A stretch of 5,358 bases of DNA, taken from positions 1-5,358 of the forward strand of contig DCQT01000049.1 in assembly GCA_002323535.1 (NCBI GenBank), given 5' to 3'. The DNA comes from Bacteriovoracaceae bacterium UBA1511. Its GTDB lineage: Bacteria > Bdellovibrionota > Bacteriovoracia > Bacteriovoracales > Bacteriovoracaceae. The notes beneath the pieces are model-generated. The model was not told where the DNA came from. It did no database searches and saw nothing but the letters and a program-made list of their open reading frames with translations. Shown piece by piece: positions 1-4,690 of the stretch. The position numbers were made by a program, and so were the translations under genes. Within the stretch, counting starts at the first letter, position 1. Each line of letters begins with the position of its first letter.

Positions 1-248
1 TGATTTTGATAGTATTCCCAGTTGTAAATAAACACATAAGCTAGCCTCGCCCCGATCAACATACCAATAATCAAGTGCATAACCAGGGAATCAACGCGCT
101 TTTTTCCAGGCGAAAAGATATTTTCTGAAGCCAATTTATTTAGGAGTTGCCCACCCACAAAAAAGCCTACCATGTACATTAATCCGTACCAGCGAACCTG
201 AAGAGGGCCTAGAGAGAACAAAACGGGGTCAAAGTCTACTGTCATCAT
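1..248 (-). CDS. lgt: Prolipoprotein diacylglyceryl transferase, N-terminal part (runs off left edge)
   Basis: Lgt transfers the diacylglyceryl group of phosphatidylglycerol to the lipobox cysteine of prolipoproteins. It is an inner-membrane enzyme and the first step of lipoprotein maturation. Read on the minus strand, 82 codons are visible. They begin MMTVDFDPVLFSLGP, continue with VRWYGLMYMVGFF (residues 18-30) and reach the family motif GARLAYVFIYN at 66-76. Y21 in WYGLMY aligns with the essential Y26 of E. coli Lgt. Hydrophobic segments lie at about 22-38 and 55-76, as expected for the first two membrane spans. The start could be either ATG of the tandem pair (248 or 245). The only Shine-Dalgarno-like string, GGGGAG (267-272), is 18 bases away, which is too far to decide between them. 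The N-terminus is about five residues shorter than in E. coli. The catalytic histidine and arginines lie outside the window. The gene is divergent from rplU. Identity is secure; start moderately sure. Confidence 0.93.
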   Translation of the reverse strand, partial: MMTVDFDPVLFSLGPLQVRWYGLMYMVGFFVGGQLLNKLASENIFSPGKKRVDSLVMHLIIGMLIGARLAYVFIYNWEYYQN

Positions 249-312
249 CGAAAAATGGTATCTGGACTCCCCACTGATGGCAAGTAAGCCCTTTAAATCT
301 CATAGGTTTAAA

Positions 313-318
313 CTTATA
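313..318 (-). promoter_or_regulatory. Possible -10 box for lgt
   Basis: Read on the minus strand this is TATAAG (5 of 6 to TATAAT), about 65 bases upstream of the lgt start. The matching -35 position (336-341, TGGAAC on the minus strand, 17-base spacer) is poor, at 3 of 6. It overlaps the region of the rplU promoter on the other strand, so the two transcription units may compete for polymerase. Weak call. Confidence 0.2.
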
Positions 319-325
319 TTGCATC

Positions 326-353
326 TTGACAAAGAGTTCCATTTTTTAATAAA
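326..353 (+). promoter_or_regulatory. Candidate sigma70-type promoter for the rplU operon
   Basis: A perfect -35 box, TTGACA, lies at 326-331. The best -10 at normal spacing is AATAAA (348-353, 16-base spacer, 4 of 6); TTTAAT (345-350) matches better but with only a 13-base spacer. Transcription would start near 360 and give a leader of about 90 bases before rplU, which contains the structured element described separately. The -35 is convincing and the -10 uncertain. Confidence 0.5.
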
Positions 354-378
354 AACCATCAATCAAACCAGACTAATA

Positions 379-439
379 CCTTGGGCTTATCAAGCGTTTA
401 GGAATCCTAAACCCCCTTGGGTTGTCATCAACGTTAGGA
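379..439 (+). repeat. Imperfect tandem repeat in the rplU leader
   Basis: Two 25-base units lie exactly 36 bases apart, at 379-403 and 415-439. Both start with CCTTGGG and end with TTAGGA, while their middles differ. The second TTAGGA is the core of the rplU Shine-Dalgarno sequence, so the first is an upstream copy of it. The only bases between the units contain the complementary TCCTAA (405-410). The arrangement is seen directly; that it arose by duplication is an inference. Confidence 0.5.
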
Positions 440-440
440 G
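396..440 (+). promoter_or_regulatory. Putative rplU mRNA leader switch with alternative hairpins
   Basis: Fold A is a local hairpin: GTTTAGG (396-402), loop AAT, CCTAAAC (406-412), 7 perfect pairs, which leaves the ribosome binding site free. Fold B pairs TCCTA (405-409) with TAGGA (435-439) inside the rplU Shine-Dalgarno TTAGGAG (434-440). It stacks on an inner stem AACCC (410-414)/GGGTT (419-423), with an 11-base bulge. The folds share 405-412 and exclude one another. L21 genes in several bacteria are preceded by autoregulatory leaders, and this position fits such a role, but I do not recognise it as a known L21 leader family. Function is inferred from base pairing only. Confidence 0.45.
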
Positions 441-448
441 TACATCAA

Positions 449-814
449 ATGTACAGTGTTGTAGAAATTGCTGGCCACCAATACAGAGTAAAAGCAGGTG
501 ACCTAATTGACGTTCAAAAACTTTCAGATGAAGTTGGAACAGAAGTAACTTTAGACAAAGTTCTATTTGTTGGTGGTGATAAAACCGCTGTTGGAACACC
601 TGTTGTAGAAGGTGCTACAGTAAAAGCAAAAATCATCAAAACAGACAGAGCAAGAAAAATCATCGTTTTCAAAAGAAAGCCAGGTCTTTACAAGAAGAAA
701 AATGGCCATCGTCAACATTACACAAGTCTTCTAATTACTGAATTAGCTGACGGACAAGGTAATACTGACAAAATCGATAGCGATTCAACTTTAGCGAAAA
801 AACACTTAAAGTAA
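449..814 (+). CDS. rplU: 50S ribosomal protein L21
   Basis: L21 binds 23S rRNA in the large subunit and is needed early in 50S assembly. The protein has 121 residues and opens MYSVVEIAGHQYRVKAGD, the classic L21 N-terminus. The basic rRNA-binding stretch runs from about 70 to 92 (FKRKPGLYKKKNGHRQ, with GHRQ at 86-89). The usual domain ends near residue 99 (TSLLITEL). The last 22 or so residues are a polar tail ending in AKKHLK, which makes it longer than the 103-residue E. coli protein. The ATG at 449 is chosen over an in-frame upstream TTG at 422 because TTAGGAG (434-440) sits 8 bases before it and homologues begin there. It is the first gene of the operon, 22 bases before rpmA, and probably subject to leader control. 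Secure. Confidence 0.97.
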   Translation: MYSVVEIAGHQYRVKAGDLIDVQKLSDEVGTEVTLDKVLFVGGDKTAVGTPVVEGATVKAKIIKTDRARKIIVFKRKPGLYKKKNGHRQHYTSLLITELADGQGNTDKIDSDSTLAKKHLK

Positions 815-836
815 TTAACGATTAGGAGATCTGACT

Positions 837-1085
837 ATGGCACACAAAAAAGCCGGCGGTTCCACAAGTAACGGAAGAGATTCAAACCCTAAAATGAGAG
901 GGGTTAAAAAATACGGTGGAGAATCCGTCATCACAGGAAATATTATTGTAAGACAAAAAGGAACAAAATTTCACGCAGGTGAAGGTGTTGGAATGGGTAA
1001 AGATTTTACTCTATTCGCACTTAGAGATGGAAAAGTTAAATTTGACTGGTACAACAAGTCAAAGAAGACTATCTCAGTTCTTTAG
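837..1085 (+). CDS. rpmA: 50S ribosomal protein L27
   Basis: L27 lies at the peptidyl transferase centre, where its flexible N-terminal tail contacts the tRNA acceptor ends. The 82-residue protein begins MAHKKAGGSTSNGRDSNPK, the invariant L27 start. It continues with the conserved IIVRQKGTKFHAGEGVGMGKDFTLFAL (37-63), and length is normal. It starts directly with AHKKAGG and lacks the cleavable N-terminal extension found in Firmicutes, which fits a Gram-negative host. A strong TTAGGAG (822-828) lies 8 bases before the ATG. The gene is co-transcribed with rplU, giving equimolar L21 and L27, and is followed 25 bases later by an intrinsic terminator/attenuator that separates it from obgE. Secure. 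Confidence 0.98.
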   Translation: MAHKKAGGSTSNGRDSNPKMRGVKKYGGESVITGNIIVRQKGTKFHAGEGVGMGKDFTLFALRDGKVKFDWYNKSKKTISVL

Positions 1086-1110
1086 GTCTTTTCGATAAAG
1101 AAAAAACAAT

Positions 1111-1138
1111 AAGGGGGAGCTTTTAGTTCCCCCTTTTT
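1111..1138 (+). terminator. Intrinsic terminator / attenuator between rpmA and obgE
   Basis: AAGGGGGAGCT (1111-1121), a TTT loop (1122-1124) and AGTTCCCCCTT (1125-1135) form an 11-pair stem with one G-U pair. A T-run (1134-1138) overlaps the base of the stem and continues as ATT. A weaker 5-pair hairpin, TCTTT/AAAGA (1087-1101), precedes it. The obgE ATG is only 12 bases beyond the T-run, and no convincing promoter fits between, so obgE, rsfS and rlmH probably depend on read-through. This would set abundant L21/L27 against scarce assembly factors. Confidence 0.85.
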
Positions 1139-1150
1139 ATTAGGTTAAAT

Positions 1151-2146
1151 ATGCGTTTTATTGATGAAGTAAAAATATTTGTCTCAAGCGGTAACGGCGG
1201 GCATGGCTGCGCCAGCTTCCGTAGAGAAAAATATATTCCTTTTGGAGGCCCTGATGGGGGTGACGGAGGAAAAGGCGGCGACGTTTACTTCGAAGCAACT
1301 AAAGACCTAAACACACTTGTCCATTTTCGTGGCAAAAAAAATTATAAAGCTCAAAACGGCTTAGGCGGAATGGGCAGACAAAGAAACGGCTTCAACGGTG
1401 AAGACTTGATCATTAAAGTTCCTGTTGGAACGATCATCAGAAACGCTGAGACAGACCATATTGTGTGCGACCTTGCCACTCATGGGCAAAGAGTACTTGT
1501 AGCTCCTGGTGGAAGAGGTGGACTTGGTAATTTGAACTTCAAAAGTTCCACGAACCAAGCTCCAAGAAAAGCAACAGACGGAAAAGAAGGTGTTTCCCTA
1601 GAGCTTGATCTAGAATTGAAACTTCTTGCTGACCTTGCTCTTGTTGGGCTTCCAAATGCGGGAAAATCAACATTGATTTCTAGTGTCTCTGAAGCAAAGC
1701 CAAAAATTGCGGACTATCCGTTTACAACCCTTGAGCCGAATCTTGGTGTTCTACAACTTGGGGAAAAAAGTTTAGTTATTGCCGACATTCCTGGCTTGAT
1801 CGAAGACGCTTCAGAAGGAAAAGGTCTTGGAATAAAATTTCTTAAACACATCGAGCGAACAAAGGCGTTTGTTCATCTTGTTGATATCTCCTACTGCCTA
1901 GAAGAGTTTGAAGCATTTGAGGCGTACATCACAATAAAGACTGAACTTGAAAAATACAATGCAGATCTTCTAAACAAAAGAGAGCTTATCTGTCTGACAA
2001 AAATAGATGCAATGACCGAAGAAGAAATTCAAAAATACGTAACATTTTTTGAAGAGCAACTTGATAAAAAAGTTCTTCCCATTTCTTCAGTTTCTGGTCG
2101 AAACATAGACACACTTAAAAATTTGCTTTTTAAAAGCTTGGAATAA
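1151..2146 (+). CDS. obgE: Obg/CgtA family GTPase, 50S assembly factor
   Basis: This essential GTPase binds late 50S intermediates and links ribosome assembly to (p)ppGpp and growth state. The N-terminal glycine-rich Obg fold spans about 1-158 (FRREKYIPFGGPDGGDGGKGGDV at 23-45, then PGGRGGLGN at 119-127). The G domain follows: G1 GLPNAGKS at 166-173, G2 threonines at 192-193 in DYPFTTLEPNLG, G3 DIPG at 212-215, G4 TKID at 283-286 and G5 SSVSG at 312-316. G4 reads TKxD in place of the textbook NKxD, a substitution known among Obg-like proteins. The protein ends at 331, so the C-terminal extension present in E. coli (about 390 residues) is missing. The ATG has a short Shine-Dalgarno, TTAGG (1140-1144), 6 bases upstream, adjoining the terminator T-run. 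The symbol obg or cgtA would be equally valid. Secure. Confidence 0.97.
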   Translation: MRFIDEVKIFVSSGNGGHGCASFRREKYIPFGGPDGGDGGKGGDVYFEATKDLNTLVHFRGKKNYKAQNGLGGMGRQRNGFNGEDLIIKVPVGTIIRNAETDHIVCDLATHGQRVLVAPGGRGGLGNLNFKSSTNQAPRKATDGKEGVSLELDLELKLLADLALVGLPNAGKSTLISSVSEAKPKIADYPFTTLEPNLGVLQLGEKSLVIADIPGLIEDASEGKGLGIKFLKHIERTKAFVHLVDISYCLEEFEAFEAYITIKTELEKYNADLLNKRELICLTKIDAMTEEEIQKYVTFFEEQLDKKVLPISSVSGRNIDTLKNLLFKSLE

Positions 2147-2160
2147 ATTAGGATATTACG

Positions 2161-2625
2161 ATGGAAGAAAAAAACTACTTATATAACGAAGTTGAAAAAA
2201 TTATCACTGACGAAAAAAGTTATCCTTACCCACAAAATGTTGCCATGTCTTGTGCTTGGATTCTAGGAAACTTAAAAGGCGTTAATTTAAATATCTTTGA
2301 TATGGATAATAAATCTTCTATCTGTGACTACACAGTTATTGGCTATGCAACAAACTACAGACAGTCCCAAGCAATGGCCCAAGAAATTGAACGACAAATG
2401 AAAAAAAGGGGCATCAAAGTTAATTCAATCGAAGGATCAAAAGAGGCAGACTGGACTCTTGTTGACCTTGGTGACGTTATCATTCATATCGTCTTAGAAA
2501 CTTCGAGAGACAACTACTCACTTGAGCAACTTTGGAATGAATGTCCAAAAGTTTCAATACCAGCTGAGTACTACTTCAGTGATGATGCCGGAAGTGGAGA
2601 GAGCTCAAGTAACGAATACTTCTAG
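2161..2625 (+). CDS. rsfS: Ribosomal silencing factor RsfS (Iojap/YbeB family)
   Basis: RsfS binds L14 on the 50S subunit and blocks joining to 30S, lowering translation in starvation or stationary phase. The family core lies at about 27-127 of 154 residues: CDYTVIGYATNYRQSQAMA (55-73), then EG (91-92), W98, DLGDVIIHI (102-110) and RDNYSLEQLW (116-125). The core resembles the usual DYFVIATG, DLGDVVVH and R..Y.LE.LW pattern. The protein is longer than the roughly 105-residue E. coli form because of about 25 extra N-terminal residues and an acidic, serine-rich tail (141-154). The start is supported by TTAGGA (2148-2153), 7 bases upstream. It lies 14 bases after obgE and 3 bases before rlmH. nadD, often adjacent in other genomes, is not here. 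Family assignment is confident. Confidence 0.92.
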   Translation: MEEKNYLYNEVEKIITDEKSYPYPQNVAMSCAWILGNLKGVNLNIFDMDNKSSICDYTVIGYATNYRQSQAMAQEIERQMKKRGIKVNSIEGSKEADWTLVDLGDVIIHIVLETSRDNYSLEQLWNECPKVSIPAEYYFSDDAGSGESSSNEYF

Positions 2626-2628
2626 TAG

Positions 2629-3087
2629 ATGAAAAAGATCTTTCTTATTGTCGTTGGAAAAAATAAAACTGACGCTTTAAAAAAAGAAGAAGATAATTAT
2701 CTAAAAAGAGTTAAGTCTTTTAAGCTTGAAACCATCGAGCTTAAACATTTTGACTCTAAAGAAAAAAACGACGATCAAGTCATTCAAAAAATAAAAAATA
2801 TATCCGGTAATCAAACACCTAAAGTTATTCTTCTAGAGGAAAGCGGTGAGCTTCAAACATCGACAAAGTTTTCAAAAGAAGTTTTTGGGTTTCTTGAAAA
2901 CTCCTCTAGTCCTGTTATTTTTGTTATTGGTGGCGCCGAAGGCCATGGAGATGAGATTAAAAAATTTACTAGGCATCATCTTTCACTTTCAAAAATGACC
3001 CTCCCGCACCGTTTTGCCAGACTCGTTTTGATAGAACAACTCTACAGAGCTGAAACTATCAACGCAGGTCATCCTTATCATAAATAA
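2629..3087 (+). CDS. rlmH: 23S rRNA (pseudouridine1915-N3)-methyltransferase RlmH
   Basis: RlmH is a small SPOUT-class enzyme that uses S-adenosylmethionine to methylate N3 of pseudouridine 1915 in helix 69 of 23S rRNA, acting on the assembled 70S. The 152 residues (E. coli 155) carry the knot signatures VIGGAEGHGDEI (99-110), LSLSKMTLPHRFARLVLIEQLYRA (118-141) and the C-terminal PYHK (149-152). These include the EQLYRA and YH elements that are nearly invariant in the family. An in-frame TAG directly before the ATG rules out a longer protein. No Shine-Dalgarno is seen within normal range; the nearest, GGAGAG (2596-2601), is 27 bases away. Translation therefore probably depends on ribosomes ending rsfS 3 bases upstream. 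The pairing of rsfS and rlmH is conserved in many bacteria. Secure. Confidence 0.96.
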   Translation: MKKIFLIVVGKNKTDALKKEEDNYLKRVKSFKLETIELKHFDSKEKNDDQVIQKIKNISGNQTPKVILLEESGELQTSTKFSKEVFGFLENSSSPVIFVIGGAEGHGDEIKKFTRHHLSLSKMTLPHRFARLVLIEQLYRAETINAGHPYHK

Positions 3088-3098
3088 CTTTTATTTAT
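3080..3098. repeat. AT-only inverted repeat between convergent genes
   Basis: ATAAATAA (3080-3087), spacer CTT, TTATTTAT (3091-3098): 8 perfect A-T pairs with a 3-base loop. It contains the rlmH stop (3085-3087) and the reverse-strand stop of the Lrp gene (3095-3097). An outer GGTC (3067-3070)/GACC (3105-3108) could add four pairs. No T-run follows on either side, so it is at best a weak bidirectional terminator. Confidence 0.35.
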
Positions 3099-3562
3099 CC
3101 TAACGACCTGGATCGCTCAATTGGGTTATCTAGAGAAATGAAAGTCTCAGTAGAGGAAATCTCATCTAGAGTTTGAAGCTTATTAATTAAAAATAAATGA
3201 AGATCTTGTGTTGTCTTGGTAACAACTTTTACAAACAAAGAATACTGTCCCGTTGTGTAGTGGACACTTGTAACTTCCTGAAAACTTTTTAATTTTTCAA
3301 CAACTGGAGAAACCCCTTTTGCTGAAGCTAGGTTTACTCCAATAAAACTTGTTACTAAAAAGCCTAGTTTTTGAAAATCAAGATCAACGTGAGATCCTTT
3401 TATAACACCACTTTGCCTTAACCTTGCGACTCTAGAATGTATCGTCGCTGTAGCAAGTTTTAAATCACTGGCTATTTCGTTATATGTTTTTCTTGAGTCA
3501 CTAGCGAGATGTTCTAGAATTCGGCGATCAATTAAATCAATTTTTAAATCAGAGCTAGACAT
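3095..3562 (-). CDS. Lrp/AsnC family transcriptional regulator
   Basis: Proteins of this family are DNA-binding octamers or dimers that sense small ligands, usually amino acids. The 155 residues show the standard two-part layout. The N-terminal helix-turn-helix domain is LKIDLIDRRILEHLASDSRKTYNEIASDLKLATATIHSRVARLRQSGVIKG, shown here as residues 6-56 (LIDRRIL, EIASDL and HSRVARLRQSGVIKG are typical). A RAM ligand-binding domain follows at about 68-143, with YTTGQYSLFVKVV (102-114) in the place of the usual G-[DN]-Y-D-hydrophobic strand. The ATG at 3562 overlaps the end of trpS by 8 bases (ATGTCTAG), with GGGGTGA just before it as a Shine-Dalgarno inside trpS. The two are therefore co-transcribed and probably coupled. 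Ligand and targets are unknown; the trpS link makes an amino-acid signal plausible but does not identify tryptophan. I do not assign it as Lrp proper. Confidence 0.93.
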   Translation of the reverse strand: MSSSDLKIDLIDRRILEHLASDSRKTYNEIASDLKLATATIHSRVARLRQSGVIKGSHVDLDFQKLGFLVTSFIGVNLASAKGVSPVVEKLKSFQEVTSVHYTTGQYSLFVKVVTKTTQDLHLFLINKLQTLDEISSTETFISLDNPIERSRSLG

Positions 3563-4556
3563 TGCTCACCCCAATTACTTTTTTAATTTTTTGAAGGTTC
3601 TTTTGTGCCATCGGGCGTACTTTTTTAGCCCCTTCAACTAAGAGTTGGTCAATTTCACTTTTGTTGGCCATAAGGTGATCATATTTTTCTCGCATAGGTG
3701 CGATTTCTCTATTTGCGACTTTGAAAAGCTCTGCCTTTGCCTCTCCCCAACCGATTCCACGCTTATACCACTCGCTTAAATCCTTTTGTTCTTGCTCAGT
3801 GCTAAATAAGCAAAATAGATCAAATATTGTTGAATCACTTGGATCTTTTGAAGCCTCAGGGGGAAGGGAATCCGTTGTAATTTTATTTATAAGTTTTTTA
3901 AATTTCTTCTCGGTAGAAAACAGTGGAATTGTATTGTCATAACTTTTTGACATTTTCCTTCCATCTAAACCTGGAATTAAAATAGTCTCATTTTCAATTG
4001 CCTTTGGCTCTTTAAGGATTTCACCATAATGGTGATTAAAAGCATTTACTAAATCTCTTGCGATTTCCAGGTGCTGGAGTTGGTCAGGTCCTACTGGAAC
4101 TATATCTGAATTTAAAAATAAAATATCTGACGCCATTAAAACGGGATAAGAAAAAAGACCTATGTTCACGCCTTGGTCTTCATCTTTTTTATTTTCAACG
4201 TTAGCTTGAACTTTCGCTTTATAGGCATGTGCTCTATTCATTAGTCCTTTGTTACAAAAACAACTAAGAATCCAATTTAACTCTAATATTTCAGGAATGT
4301 CTGACTGTTTATATAGAGTAACTTTTTTTGGATCCAATCCGCAAGCAAGCCAGCTAGCAGCGACGTTATAGATATCTTCATTTAATTTTTTTGCGTCGTA
4401 AACGCTGGTAAGGGAATGATAATCAGCAATAAAAAAGTAGCCATCGTATTCACCACTATTCGCCAAATTGATTGCTGGACGCATTGCACCAAGATAGTTT
4501 CCGAGGTGCGGGATCCCAGTTGGTTTAATTCCTGTAAGACATATTTTTTTGGACAT
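3555..4556 (-). CDS. trpS: Tryptophanyl-tRNA synthetase
   Basis: This class Ic synthetase charges tRNA-Trp with tryptophan using ATP in the cytoplasm. The 333 residues match the normal bacterial length (E. coli 334). The HIGH-equivalent is PHLGN (16-20) within TGIKPTGIPHLGNYLGA. FIADYHSLT (42-50) and VPVGPDQLQHLEIARD (153-168) form active-site and tryptophan-pocket segments. The second signature is GLDGRKMSKS (196-205), with KMSKS intact. The ATG at 4556 has AAGGAA (4567-4572) 10 bases upstream. All catalytic motifs are present, so it should be active. The deduced leader is about 43 bases, too short for a T-box, and I see no trp attenuator. The gene reads into the Lrp-family regulator with an 8-base overlap and is divergent from the GtrA-like gene. 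Secure. Confidence 0.98.
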   Translation of the reverse strand: MSKKICLTGIKPTGIPHLGNYLGAMRPAINLANSGEYDGYFFIADYHSLTSVYDAKKLNEDIYNVAASWLACGLDPKKVTLYKQSDIPEILELNWILSCFCNKGLMNRAHAYKAKVQANVENKKDEDQGVNIGLFSYPVLMASDILFLNSDIVPVGPDQLQHLEIARDLVNAFNHHYGEILKEPKAIENETILIPGLDGRKMSKSYDNTIPLFSTEKKFKKLINKITTDSLPPEASKDPSDSTIFDLFCLFSTEQEQKDLSEWYKRGIGWGEAKAELFKVANREIAPMREKYDHLMANKSEIDQLLVEGAKKVRPMAQKNLQKIKKVIGVSNV

Positions 4557-4600
4557 AACGATATGATTCCTTCAAATTTCGGCAAAGTTACTACTAAATT

Positions 4601-4675
4601 AAAAAACTGTAAAAAATTTATTAAAAATGCTCAAAATCAAAAAATATTTAAGTAAAATATAAATACTCGAAAAAA
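4601..4675. other. Run of phased A-tracts in the divergent intergenic region
   Basis: A-tracts of 4-6 bases begin at 4601, 4611, 4623 and 4633, close to one helical turn apart, with further tracts at 4639, 4654 and 4670. Tracts phased at about 10-11 bases are known to bend DNA. The element lies across the candidate trpS promoter and upstream of the GtrA-like gene. It could aid transcription or serve as a site for a nucleoid-type or Lrp-type protein; that role is inference. Confidence 0.4.
4606..4634 (-). promoter_or_regulatory. Candidate promoter for trpS and the Lrp-family gene
   Basis: On the minus strand, TTGAGC (4629-4634, 4 of 6 to the -35 consensus) and TACAGT (4606-4611, 4 of 6 to the -10) are separated by 17 bases. 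They would start RNA near 4599, some 43 bases before the trpS ATG. The region is so AT-rich that chance matches are likely. No comparable pair is visible for the divergent GtrA-like gene; isolated -10-like strings TAAAAT (4653-4658) and TATAAA (4658-4663) are the only candidates. Confidence 0.35.
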
Positions 4676-4690
4676 CTCACTGGGGAATTG

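Noticed and set aside
306..313. GTTTAAAC palindrome as an operator
   Set aside because: An 8-base AT-rich palindrome is expected by chance, and there is no second copy nearby to support it.
422..448. N-terminal extension of L21 from the TTG at 422
   Set aside because: L21 proteins begin at MYSVVEIAG-like sequence, and the strong Shine-Dalgarno at 434-440 serves the ATG at 449.
277..501. 74-codon plus-strand frame upstream of and overlapping rplU, considered as a leader peptide
   Set aside because: It overlaps the L21 start in another frame, has no family-like motif, and runs through the promoter and hairpin region.
390..599. Minus-strand frame opposite rplU
   Set aside because: It is the complement of the L21 gene, with low-complexity content and no motif.
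1042..1072. Internal promoter for obgE at the end of rpmA (TTGACT ... GACTAT)
   Set aside because: The spacer is 19 bases and the -10 is poor, so it is not better than chance in this base composition.
1361..1558. Minus-strand frame inside obgE
   Set aside because: It lies wholly antisense to a well-conserved coding region, with no ribosome binding site or family match.
3721..3942. Plus-strand frame inside trpS
   Set aside because: It is antisense to conserved trpS codons, and its serine/phenylalanine-rich content is typical of shadow frames.
4557..4600. T-box or trp attenuator upstream of trpS
   Set aside because: The deduced leader is about 43 bases, with no tandem Trp codons, no T-box core and no terminator hairpin.
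4382..4655. Frames on both strands across the trpS start (4382-4585 minus, 4416-4655 plus)
   Set aside because: Both are out of frame with trpS, share its N-terminal codons and show no independent motif.
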